NCBI GenBank assembly: GCA_028292835.1
Contig: JAQGLP010000050.1
Span: forward strand, 1-10,749
Direction: 5' to 3'
Source of the DNA: Variovorax sp.
Lineage (GTDB): Bacteria > Pseudomonadota > Gammaproteobacteria > Burkholderiales > Burkholderiaceae_C
Length of the DNA stretch: 10,749 bases
Positions 1-5,640 of the stretch are shown piece after piece (position 1 is the stretch's first letter; the number at the start of each line of letters is the position of its first letter). Position numbers and translations under genes: made by a program. The notes below the pieces were generated by a model. The model saw nothing but the letters and a program-made list of their open reading frames with translations, was not told where the DNA came from and made no database searches.

Positions 1-548
1 TCCGGCACCGCCTGAATCACATGAATCCGCGTGCGCCGCAGCAGACGGTGCACTTCGGCGAGGTTCCGCTGAAAGACGTGTTCGACCTGCGCGGCTTCAA
101 CCTGAACGCCAGGCTCGACATTGACCCCGATTTCCTGAAGGAAGACGAGCACGCGCACCACGACCATGATCATGAGCACGGCGCGCACTGCGACCATCCC
201 TCGCATGCACACGACCACGACCATGGGGGCGGCCACGATCATCGCCACGACGACGATGTGAAGAGCTTCGTCTACAAGGCCGACCGCCCGTTCGATCCGG
301 CCCGGCTGGAGGACTTCCTGGGCGCCATCGTCAACATCTACGGGCCGCGCATGCTGCGCTACAAGGGCGTGCTGAACATGAAGGGCACCGAGCGCAAGGT
401 GATCTTCCAGGGCGTGCACCAGCTCATGGGCAGCGACCTGGGCCCCGAGTGGGGCCAGGACGAGGCGCGCCAGAGCCGCATGGTGTTCATCGGCATCGAG
501 CTGCCACGCGATATCCTGGAGCAGGGGCTCGACCAGTGCCTGGTCTGA
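1..548 (+). CDS. CobW/COG0523 family GTPase (metallochaperone), C-terminal part
   Basis: The reading frame is open to the left edge (first full codon at base 3) and ends at TGA 546-548, so only about the last 181 codons are present; the G domain with Walker A and CxCC motifs lies outside. The visible part begins RHRLNHMNPRAP, typical of the end of the COG0523 GTPase domain. A linker at 150-248 then carries 15 His in 33 codons. It is followed by the CobW C-terminal domain (about 265-545), with FVYKADRPFDPARLEDFL and a GVLNMKGTERKVIFQGVHQL block. Family knowledge: these are G3E-class GTPases that deliver metals, often zinc, to client proteins in the cytosol, and His-rich linkers are thought to bind the metal. 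The metal is inferred, not shown. The cysteine-poor dksA just downstream fits a zinc link. The ATG at 21 is internal, not the start. Confidence 0.88.
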   Translation, partial: RHRLNHMNPRAPQQTVHFGEVPLKDVFDLRGFNLNARLDIDPDFLKEDEHAHHDHDHEHGAHCDHPSHAHDHDHGGGHDHRHDDDVKSFVYKADRPFDPARLEDFLGAIVNIYGPRMLRYKGVLNMKGTERKVIFQGVHQLMGSDLGPEWGQDEARQSRMVFIGIELPRDILEQGLDQCLV

Positions 549-772
549 GTTGACGCAAATCCCCGTGCCGGGCCTGCCGCGCCACCGGCCACTTCCTGTA
601 CGATCGCGCGCCTTGTCGCAAGGCAGGCCGCGCGCCCAGGGACGGGCCTGTCCGGGCGAGCCGCAAAAGGGGCGTATAACCCCGGGGTTCGTCTTCGACA
701 AGCCACCCTTATAACAAGGGCCCGGCAGGACTCATCCGGTCTTGTCGAGGCCTCCAAGGAAGAGACAGGAAA
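549..772. other. Intergenic spacer upstream of dksA, no gene supported
   Basis: This stretch lies between the GTPase stop and a possible leader ORF. No reading frame here looks coding. It holds short GC-rich inverted repeats, for example CCTTG-TCG-CAAGG at 611-623, without a T tract that would make a convincing terminator. It also holds CCCTT-ATAAC-AAGGG at 706-720, whose loop includes TATAAC (710-715), a good match to a sigma-70 -10 element. No good -35 element sits 16-18 bp upstream, so a dksA promoter here is only a possibility. Confidence 0.4.
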
Positions 773-958
773 TTGAAAACGCCTTTCAGTCCGCTCCTGA
801 AGCGACCCATCGTGAACCTGCCGGAGGGCGGCGGAGCCGCCGCGCAGCCGGCCTCCGAAGCAGCCGGGCCCGCGCTGCACCCTGCCGCGAAGGCGTCGGT
901 CCGCGACGCCATGTCATCCACACCGACCGGCATTCATGCCGTTCTATCCGCCTCCTGA
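773..958 (+). CDS. Possible 61-aa leader ORF upstream of dksA
   Basis: A TTG-initiated ORF (begins MKTPFSPLLKRPIVNL) preceded by purine-rich AGGAAGAGACAGGAAA (757-772), a plausible ribosome binding site. It ends at TGA 956-958, only 5 nt before the dksA ATG, which itself has no visible Shine-Dalgarno sequence; termination-reinitiation coupling would therefore be possible. About 47 of 61 codons end in G or C by my count, which is compatible with coding but not decisive in such GC-rich DNA. The product is Ala/Pro-rich in its second half, with no recognised domain, signal peptide or membrane segment. It may simply be untranslated 5' leader. Function unknown. Confidence 0.25.
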   Translation: MKTPFSPLLKRPIVNLPEGGGAAAQPASEAAGPALHPAAKASVRDAMSSTPTGIHAVLSAS

Positions 959-963
959 AATCC

Positions 964-1623
964 ATGAAAAAAACGGCCGCTCCCGCCACTCCCGCGACAT
1001 CGAGTTCCGCCGCTCCGGCTCCCGCGCCGGGCCGCGCGCCACGCGTGTCGCGCCTGTCGCAACTCACCGTGCCTTCGATGGCGCAATCGGTGGCCTCCAC
1101 CGCGGCCAAGGCCAGTTTCACGCAGCCTGCGGCGCCCGTGTTCGCGCCGCCGCCGCATGTGGCCGTCAAGAAGGATGTAAAGCTGGCGGACAACTGGAAG
1201 ACCAAGACCGCCGAGCAGCTCACCGACGCCGAAGTCATCGCGATGCCCGACTCGGAGTACATGAACGAAAAGCAGATGGCCTTCTTTCGCCTGAAGCTGC
1301 AGGAACTCAAGGCCGGCATCCTCGAGAACGCCGGTGAGACCACCGAGCACCTGCGCGAGGACACGGTGGTCGTGCCCGACCCGGCCGACCGCGCGACCAT
1401 CGAGGAAGAGCACGCGCTGGAGCTGCGCACGCGCGACCGCGAGCGCAAGCTGCTCAAGAAGATCGAGCAGTCGATCCAGCGCATCGACGCCGGCGACTAC
1501 GGCTACTGCGACGAGACCGGCGAGCCGATCGGGGTCGGCCGCCTGCTGGCGCGCCCGACCGCCACGCTCTCGCTCGAAGCGCAGCAGCGCCGCGAGCTCA
1601 AGCAGAAAATGTTCGGGGACTGA
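964..1623 (+). CDS. dksA: RNA polymerase-binding transcription factor DksA, cysteine-depleted zinc-finger variant
   Basis: DksA enters the secondary channel of RNA polymerase and, with ppGpp, represses rRNA promoters and activates amino-acid promoters. The 219-aa product has a family core from about residue 95 (MPDSEYMNEKQMAFFRLKLQ), and the coiled-coil tip DPADRA keeps the functional acids at D139 and D142 plus A144 (E. coli D71, D74, A76). The globular domain keeps YGYC and RLLARPTA, but the four zinc ligands of E. coli DksA (C114, C117, C135, C138) are here C182, T185, S203 and A206, so zinc binding is very unlikely. About 68 extra N-terminal residues rich in Ala, Pro and Ser precede the core; E. 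coli DksA has 151 aa. The start at 964 is the first ATG in frame and begins MKKTAAP; there is no clear Shine-Dalgarno sequence. An upstream TTG at 742 would add an implausible Arg-rich tail. Confidence 0.93.
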   Translation: MKKTAAPATPATSSSAAPAPAPGRAPRVSRLSQLTVPSMAQSVASTAAKASFTQPAAPVFAPPPHVAVKKDVKLADNWKTKTAEQLTDAEVIAMPDSEYMNEKQMAFFRLKLQELKAGILENAGETTEHLREDTVVVPDPADRATIEEEHALELRTRDRERKLLKKIEQSIQRIDAGDYGYCDETGEPIGVGRLLARPTATLSLEAQQRRELKQKMFGD

Positions 1624-1656
1624 CGGGCCGGTGGTTCGCATTCCACGTCCCGGTCC

Positions 1657-3270
1657 ATGATCAAGGATGATTCAGGCGGCCTTCTCATCAAGGTGGCAAA
1701 GTTCGTTCGCAATCCACTGAAGGACTGGTCCGAACTCGACGCGCAGGGCGCCGCGACGCCACAGGATGCCTACAGCCGCAAGATGCTCAAGGAGATGATT
1801 GAGCGGCGCCAGCGCAATGACTTCGCGCGACGGCGCGAGTTCGACATGCTGCGCAAACTGCGCCAGCGCAAGCTGGCGCCCAGTACCGATGCCGCGGCGC
1901 TCTCGTCGTCCTTCAACATGGGCGTTTCGAGCCGCTCCAGCGGTCGCGCGCTGACACTCAAGAAGATCGACGAGATCGAAGAGCAGATGTCGCAGCAATG
2001 GTGGAAGGGCCGGGCGCCCGCTCCCGCGCCAGGCGACGAACTCGCCGAAACTCCCGAAGCGCTGGCGATGCCGCATGCACGCGCCTACGCCAAGACGGAA
2101 CCGTTCGTCACATCGTCCGTCAACATCGATGCGGGTCTCATCGACCCCGTGGCCGAGCCGACTCCGCGTACGACGGACAGGCGGCCCTCGCGGCTGGTGG
2201 CCGACACGGCCATCGAGGAGGCCGCGATCCGTTTTGCCCACGGCGACGATGCGGGTTGCGAGGCGATTCTTTTGCAGACGATCGCGCCAGGCAATCCCGG
2301 CGCGGACCATGGTGACAGCTGGCTCGCCCTGCTGGACATGTACCGTGCGACGGACGCGCTCGAAAAATTCGAACGTGTGCGCCTCGGCTATGTGCAGCGC
2401 TTCGGCCGCCTGGGGCCGCGCTGGGTGTCGCTGCGCCTGCTGGCGCACGATGCACTGGCGACCGCCGACCAGCTGCCCGCGCCCGTCCTCGCGGCCACGG
2501 GCGCCCACTGGGTTTGCCCGGCACGGCTCGCGCGCGCAGACCTGTCGGGACTCACGCGCGCGTTGAGCGCGGCAGGTGCCGTCTGGGACCTGGACTGGCA
2601 CGCCCTGAGCGCGATCGATGCCGACGCCGTGCCCGCGCTCAAGGCCCTGTTCACGCATTGGGGTGACAGCGCCGTGCAGTTGCGCTTCCTGGGAGCGCAA
2701 CAGCTGCTCGCGGTGCTGGCCTCGGCCACGCCCACCAACGAGCGGCGCACGCCGGTGGAATGGTGGGATTTGCGCATGGGCGTCCTGCGTGCGATGCACG
2801 ATGTCGACGGCTTCGAACTGGTGGCGCTCAATTACTGCCTGACTTACGAGATGTCACCGCCGGCCTGGCAGGAGCCTCGGGGGCGCTTCGTGGCGCTGGA
2901 GGAGCCATCCGCGGCGGCGCGCCAAGACGCGATGCCGCAAATGGCTCTGGCGCAGGCCGCCCCGGCGGCGTTGCCGGCTGCGGATTGCGCACCAGGCCAC
3001 GCGGTGCTCGCCGGCGACCTGAGCGGCGACACCCTCGCGACCTGGCTGCAGCCGGATGCGGAACTGGCGGACGCGGACCCGTCGGTCATCAACTGCGCGG
3101 CCCTGTTGCGCATGGACCTGGTAGCGGGCGCCGCCCTGCTCGAGTGGGTCAGGGCACGCGATGCGCGTGGCGAGCGGATCGATTTCGTCGAGGCGCATCT
3201 CTTGATCGCGGCCTTCTTCAACATCGTCGGCATCGCCGACCATGCCACGATCGCGACGCGCAAGGATTGA
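1657..3270 (+). CDS. Uncharacterised protein with two degenerate STAS-like regions
   Basis: A 537-aa protein I cannot name. The start at 1657 is the first start codon after the dksA stop in this frame (33-nt gap), without an obvious Shine-Dalgarno. Residues about 42-72 are strongly basic and helical (RRQRNDFARRREFDMLRKL), followed by a linker with KKIDEIEEQ and QQWWKG. Residues about 185-250 look like a helical, TPR-like segment (AAIRFAHGDDAGCEAILLQ, then SWLALLDMYRATDALEKF). Residues about 285-355 and 448-530 each show the strand-helix pattern of a STAS (anti-sigma factor antagonist) domain: VWDLDWHALSAIDADAVPAL and INCAALLRMDLVAGAALLEW. At the usual phosphorylated Ser/Thr both have non-phosphorylatable residues. 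No signal peptide or membrane segment is seen, so it is probably cytosolic. It may be co-transcribed with dksA. The STAS assignment is by pattern only; function is unknown. Confidence 0.8.
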   Translation: MIKDDSGGLLIKVAKFVRNPLKDWSELDAQGAATPQDAYSRKMLKEMIERRQRNDFARRREFDMLRKLRQRKLAPSTDAAALSSSFNMGVSSRSSGRALTLKKIDEIEEQMSQQWWKGRAPAPAPGDELAETPEALAMPHARAYAKTEPFVTSSVNIDAGLIDPVAEPTPRTTDRRPSRLVADTAIEEAAIRFAHGDDAGCEAILLQTIAPGNPGADHGDSWLALLDMYRATDALEKFERVRLGYVQRFGRLGPRWVSLRLLAHDALATADQLPAPVLAATGAHWVCPARLARADLSGLTRALSAAGAVWDLDWHALSAIDADAVPALKALFTHWGDSAVQLRFLGAQQLLAVLASATPTNERRTPVEWWDLRMGVLRAMHDVDGFELVALNYCLTYEMSPPAWQEPRGRFVALEEPSAAARQDAMPQMALAQAAPAALPAADCAPGHAVLAGDLSGDTLATWLQPDAELADADPSVINCAALLRMDLVAGAALLEWVRARDARGERIDFVEAHLLIAAFFNIVGIADHATIATRKD

Positions 3271-3293
3271 ATTGCGGTCCCGGCCCGGGTGCG

Positions 3294-3316
3294 TCAAGGG
3301 GGCCACAAGCCCTTGA
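3294..3316 (+). terminator. Hairpin after the STAS-like gene, weak terminator candidate
   Basis: TCAAGGG (3294-3300) and CCCTTGA (3310-3316) form a perfect 7-bp inverted repeat with a 9-nt loop, 23 nt after the stop codon of the preceding gene. No T tract follows, so intrinsic termination is doubtful; it could be a 3'-end stabilising hairpin. The rest of the 129-bp spacer to hslV holds only the promoter candidate listed next. Confidence 0.25.
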
Positions 3317-3364
3317 GGACCGTCCGGCAGCTGTGTCCGATCGAGATTGCGATTGCCGCCGGGC

Positions 3365-3392
3365 CTTGCATCCTTGCCGCGCATCCCCATCT
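3365..3392 (+). promoter_or_regulatory. Sigma-32 (heat-shock) type promoter for hslVU
   Basis: CTTGCA (3365-3370), 14 nt, then CCCCATCT (3385-3392). The known sigma-32 consensus is CTTGAA with CCCCATNT at 13-15 nt spacing, and hslVU is a sigma-32 operon in E. coli, so element, spacing and gene all agree. Transcription would start at about 3397-3399, which leaves almost no leader before the ATG at 3400. Confidence 0.5.
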
Positions 3393-3399
3393 CGCTGCG

Positions 3400-3945
3400 A
3401 TGGAACAATTTCACGGAACCACGATCGTCAGCGTGCGCCGCAAAACCCCGGACGGCGACCAGGTCGCGATCGGCGGCGATGGACAGGTCACGCTGGGCAA
3501 TATCGTCATCAAGGGCACGGCGCGCAAGGTGCGCCGGCTGTACCAGGGCAAGGTCCTGGTCGGCTTCGCCGGCGCCACGGCCGATGCCTTCACCCTGTTC
3601 GAGCGCTTCGAATCCAAGCTTGAAAAGCACCAGGGTCAGCTCGCGCGCGCGGCGATCGAGCTGACCAAGGACTGGCGCACCGACCGCGTGCTGCGCCGGC
3701 TCGAAGCGATGCTGGCGGTGGCCGACGCGACCACCTCGCTGATCATCACCGGCAACGGCGACGTGCTGGAACCCGAGGGCGGCATCGTGGCCATCGGCTC
3801 CGGGGGCGCCTACGCACAGGCCGCGGCCAAGGCGTTGCTGGACCATACCGCGCTGCCCGCCCACGAGGTCGTCAAGAAGGCGCTCGAGATTGCCGGCGAA
3901 CTGTGCATCTACACCAACATGCAGCACACGATCGAGACCCTGTAA
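3400..3945 (+). CDS. hslV: ATP-dependent protease peptidase subunit HslV (ClpQ)
   Basis: HslV is the proteolytic double-ring subunit of the cytosolic HslUV (ClpYQ) protease, an N-terminal threonine hydrolase related to the proteasome beta subunit. The 181-aa product starts MEQFHGTTIVSVRR; the catalytic Thr is residue 7, so a six-residue propeptide must be removed, whereas in E. coli only Met precedes it. Family blocks follow: GDGQVTLGN, KGTARKVRRL, VLVGFAGATADAFTLFERFE, AAIELTKDWRTDR, LEAMLAVAD, LIITGNGDVLEPE, AIGSGGAYAQAAA and a CIYTN C-terminus. Length matches the family. The frame is open to 3289, but the upstream 37 codons are not HslV-like; ATG 3400 matches other beta-proteobacterial HslV proteins as I recall them. 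There is no Shine-Dalgarno, and a sigma-32-like promoter abuts the start. Its partner hslU follows after 113 nt. Confidence 0.95.
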   Translation: MEQFHGTTIVSVRRKTPDGDQVAIGGDGQVTLGNIVIKGTARKVRRLYQGKVLVGFAGATADAFTLFERFESKLEKHQGQLARAAIELTKDWRTDRVLRRLEAMLAVADATTSLIITGNGDVLEPEGGIVAIGSGGAYAQAAAKALLDHTALPAHEVVKKALEIAGELCIYTNMQHTIETL

Positions 3946-3947
3946 CA

Positions 3948-4036
3948 CCCCCAGGCTTGCCCACTTCGTGTGACCGCCCACCCCCTTGCAGGGGACGCCG
4001 CCAGCGGCCCGGCAGAGCCGGATCCGCAGCGGCAGC
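3948..4036. repeat. Hairpin-rich intergenic element between hslV and hslU
   Basis: Four small stem-loops lie almost end to end: CCCCT-TGC-AGGGG (3982-3994), GCCGC-CA-GCGGC (3997-4008), CCGGC-AGA-GCCGG (4009-4021) and CCG-CAG-CGG (4024-4032). They are preceded by CAGGCTTGCCCACTTCGTGT (3952-3971). From memory, this combination resembles an intergenic sequence found many times in Comamonadaceae genomes (REP-like); only one copy is in this window, so the repeat status cannot be shown here. It may affect hslVU mRNA stability or the hslV:hslU ratio. The outer limits are approximate. Confidence 0.45.
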
Positions 4037-4058
4037 TTGAATGAAAAGAAACACCGCC

Positions 4059-5381
4059 ATGTCCATGACGCCCCAGGAAATCGTCTCCGAACTCGACAAC
4101 CACATCGTCGGCCAGCCCGATGCCAAGCGCGCGGTGGCCATCGCGCTGCGCAATCGCTGGCGGCGCCAGCAGGTCGACGAGAAGCTGCGCGCCGAAATCA
4201 CGCCCAAGAACATCCTGATGATCGGCCCGACCGGCGTCGGCAAGACCGAGATCGCGCGCCGCCTGGCGCGGCTGGCCGATGCGCCTTTCATCAAGGTCGA
4301 GGCCACCAAGTTCACCGAGGTGGGCTATGTCGGCAAGGACGTGGATTCCATCGTGCGTGACCTGGCCGAGATCGCCGTCAAGCAGACGCGCGAGGCGGCC
4401 AGCGCCAAGGTGCGCGCACGCGCCGAGGACGCCGCCGAGGAGCGCATCCTCGACGTGCTGCTGCCTGCGGCGCGCACCCCGGACGGCACGGCCACGGACG
4501 CGGGCAATGCGACGCGGCAGGCCTTTCGCAAGAAGCTGCGCGAGCATCAGCTCGACGACAAGGAGATCGAGCTGGACCTGGCCGATGCGCACACGCCGCT
4601 CGAAATCATGGGCCCGTCGGGCATGGAGGAGATGACCGAGCAGCTGCGCGGCATGTTCTCGCAACTGGGGCAGGGCAAGCGCAAGACGCGCAAGCTCAAG
4701 ATCGCCGAGGCGATGCACCTGCTGGTCGACGAGGAAGCCGCCAAGCTGGTCAATGAGGACGAGATCCGCGCACAGGCGATCGCGAGCGCCGAGCAGAACG
4801 GGATCGTCTTCATCGACGAGATCGACAAGGTGGCCACGCGCACCGACGCGCAGGGCGCCGACGTGTCGCGCCAGGGCGTGCAGCGCGACCTGCTGCCGCT
4901 GGTCGAGGGCACGGCCGTGTCGACCAAATACGGCGTGGTGCGTACCGACCACATCCTCTTCATCGCGAGCGGTGCCTTCCACCTGAGCAAGCCGAGCGAC
5001 TTGATTCCGGAGTTGCAGGGGCGCTTCCCGATCCGGGTCGAACTGCAGTCTCTCTCGGTGGCCGACTTCGAGAGCATCCTCACGCAGACGCGCGCCTCGC
5101 TGGTCAAGCAGTACCAGGCCCTGCTGGCCACCGAAGGCGTGACCCTCGATTTCAGGCCCGACGGCATCACGCGGCTGGCCAAAATCGCCTACGAGGTCAA
5201 CGAGCGCACCGAGAACATCGGCGCGCGACGTCTCTCGACCGTGATGGAGCGCCTGCTCGACGAGGTCAGCTTCGGTGCGGTGAAGCTGGAAAACCAGACC
5301 ATCCACATCGACGCGGCCTATGTCGATGCGCGTCTGGAGGCGCTGAGCCACGACGAGGATCTCTCGCGCTTCATCCTCTGA
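4059..5381 (+). CDS. hslU: ATP-dependent protease ATPase subunit HslU (ClpY)
   Basis: HslU is the AAA+ unfoldase of the HslUV protease; it recognises, unfolds and threads substrates into HslV. The 440-aa product (E. coli 443) begins MSMTPQEIVSELDNHIVGQ. It shows Walker A GPTGVGKT (residues 56-63), the pore loop GYVG (89-92), the long family-specific I domain, Walker B VFIDEID with D253-E254, a sensor-2 block ENIGARRL (385-392), and the conserved C-terminus DLSRFIL, which docks into HslV to activate it. An ATG at 4041 in the same frame would add MKRNTA; I prefer 4059 because family members start at MSMTP or MSSMTP, but neither site has a strong Shine-Dalgarno. It follows hslV, probably on the same transcript. 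Confidence 0.95.
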   Translation: MSMTPQEIVSELDNHIVGQPDAKRAVAIALRNRWRRQQVDEKLRAEITPKNILMIGPTGVGKTEIARRLARLADAPFIKVEATKFTEVGYVGKDVDSIVRDLAEIAVKQTREAASAKVRARAEDAAEERILDVLLPAARTPDGTATDAGNATRQAFRKKLREHQLDDKEIELDLADAHTPLEIMGPSGMEEMTEQLRGMFSQLGQGKRKTRKLKIAEAMHLLVDEEAAKLVNEDEIRAQAIASAEQNGIVFIDEIDKVATRTDAQGADVSRQGVQRDLLPLVEGTAVSTKYGVVRTDHILFIASGAFHLSKPSDLIPELQGRFPIRVELQSLSVADFESILTQTRASLVKQYQALLATEGVTLDFRPDGITRLAKIAYEVNERTENIGARRLSTVMERLLDEVSFGAVKLENQTIHIDAAYVDARLEALSHDEDLSRFIL

Positions 5382-5493
5382 ACGCACCGGCCGGAGCGCT
5401 TGCATGCTCATCCATTGCATGCGTTGAGTGTCCTAAGTGCTTCATTTGCAACGAAATAGCGCCCCGGCTGGCGCCGGCCCGCGCTAAGTCGTT

Positions 5494-5554
5494 GATTCGA
5501 TAAACAAAAATAGGCGTTCCATCGGCTCGTCCGCCAATCGTTTCCTGCTACAGT
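5494..5554 (+). promoter_or_regulatory. Candidate promoter of the dcw cluster (extended -10)
   Basis: TGC-TACAGT at 5546-5554 matches an extended -10 element (TGnTAnAnT-like); the -10 hexamer is 5549-5554. The -35 region at 5526-5531 (CTCGTC) is poor, but an AT-rich tract at 5494-5513 lies where an UP element would sit. Transcription would begin near 5561, about 80 nt before mraZ. It partly overlaps the MraZ boxes, as expected for repression. The rest of the 259-bp spacer after hslU holds two GCATGC palindromes (5402-5407 and 5417-5422) and a GC-rich stretch, with no gene. Confidence 0.4.
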
Positions 5555-5590
5555 GCAAAAAAGTGTGGTTAAGTGGGAAAAGGTGTCGGC
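5551..5590 (+). promoter_or_regulatory. MraZ operator: four 10-bp direct repeats
   Basis: Four repeats stand in exact 10-bp register: CAGTGCAAAA, AAGTGTGGTT, AAGTGGGAAA and AGGTGTCGGC, sharing GTG at the third to fifth base of each and usually A before it. MraZ is known to bind short direct repeats at about one-helical-turn spacing upstream of its own gene (TGGG-type in E. coli, AAAGTG-type in mollicutes). The position over and just downstream of the -10 element, 51 bp before the mraZ start, fits autorepression. The match to a binding consensus is by eye. Confidence 0.7.
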
Positions 5591-5619
5591 GAGCCCCTCT
5601 TCGAGGTGCCTGACGTTTC

Positions 5620-5640
5620 CCCCGATCGGGGTTTCGTTTC
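5620..5640 (+). promoter_or_regulatory. GC hairpin with T-rich tail just before mraZ
   Basis: CCCC-GATC-GGGG (5620-5631) is a perfect palindrome followed by TTTCGTTTC and then the GTG start of mraZ. It resembles a minimal intrinsic terminator or attenuator in the mraZ leader. The right-arm GGGG is also the only G-rich block near the start codon (9-nt spacing), so the stem could hide a weak ribosome binding site. The stem is only four pairs, so the role is uncertain. Confidence 0.25.

Noticed and set aside
611..658. Intrinsic terminator after the COG0523 gene
   Set aside because: Short GC inverted repeats exist (611-623, and a GGAC/GTCC pair at about 640-654), but no T-rich tail follows either.
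706..720. Zur-like palindrome around CCCTTATAACAAGGG
   Set aside because: The TATAAC half resembles a Zur half-site, but there is no matching second half-site; it is better described as a short hairpin or a -10-like element.
742..963. N-terminal extension of DksA from TTG 742
   Set aside because: The added sequence is Arg-rich and unlike DksA; ATG 964 gives a natural MKKT start.
1672..2799. 375-codon antisense ORF opposite the STAS-like gene
   Set aside because: Composition is Arg/Ala/His-rich with no motif. The + strand frame has plausible domain structure and is open across its whole length.
2760..3623. 287-codon + strand ORF overlapping the STAS-like gene and hslV in another frame
   Set aside because: It is Gly/Arg/Ala-rich without domains and crosses into hslV out of frame, so it is a shadow of both.
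3909..5420. Long antisense ORF (503 codons) opposite hslU
   Set aside because: It mirrors hslU codon structure in GC-rich DNA, has repetitive Leu/Arg/His-rich sequence with no recognisable domain, and hslU is intact on the other strand.
5426..5440. Two further GTG motifs (GAGTGT, AAGTGC) as extra MraZ boxes
   Set aside because: They are 9 bp apart rather than 10 and more than 100 bp upstream of the four-box array, so chance is the simpler reading.
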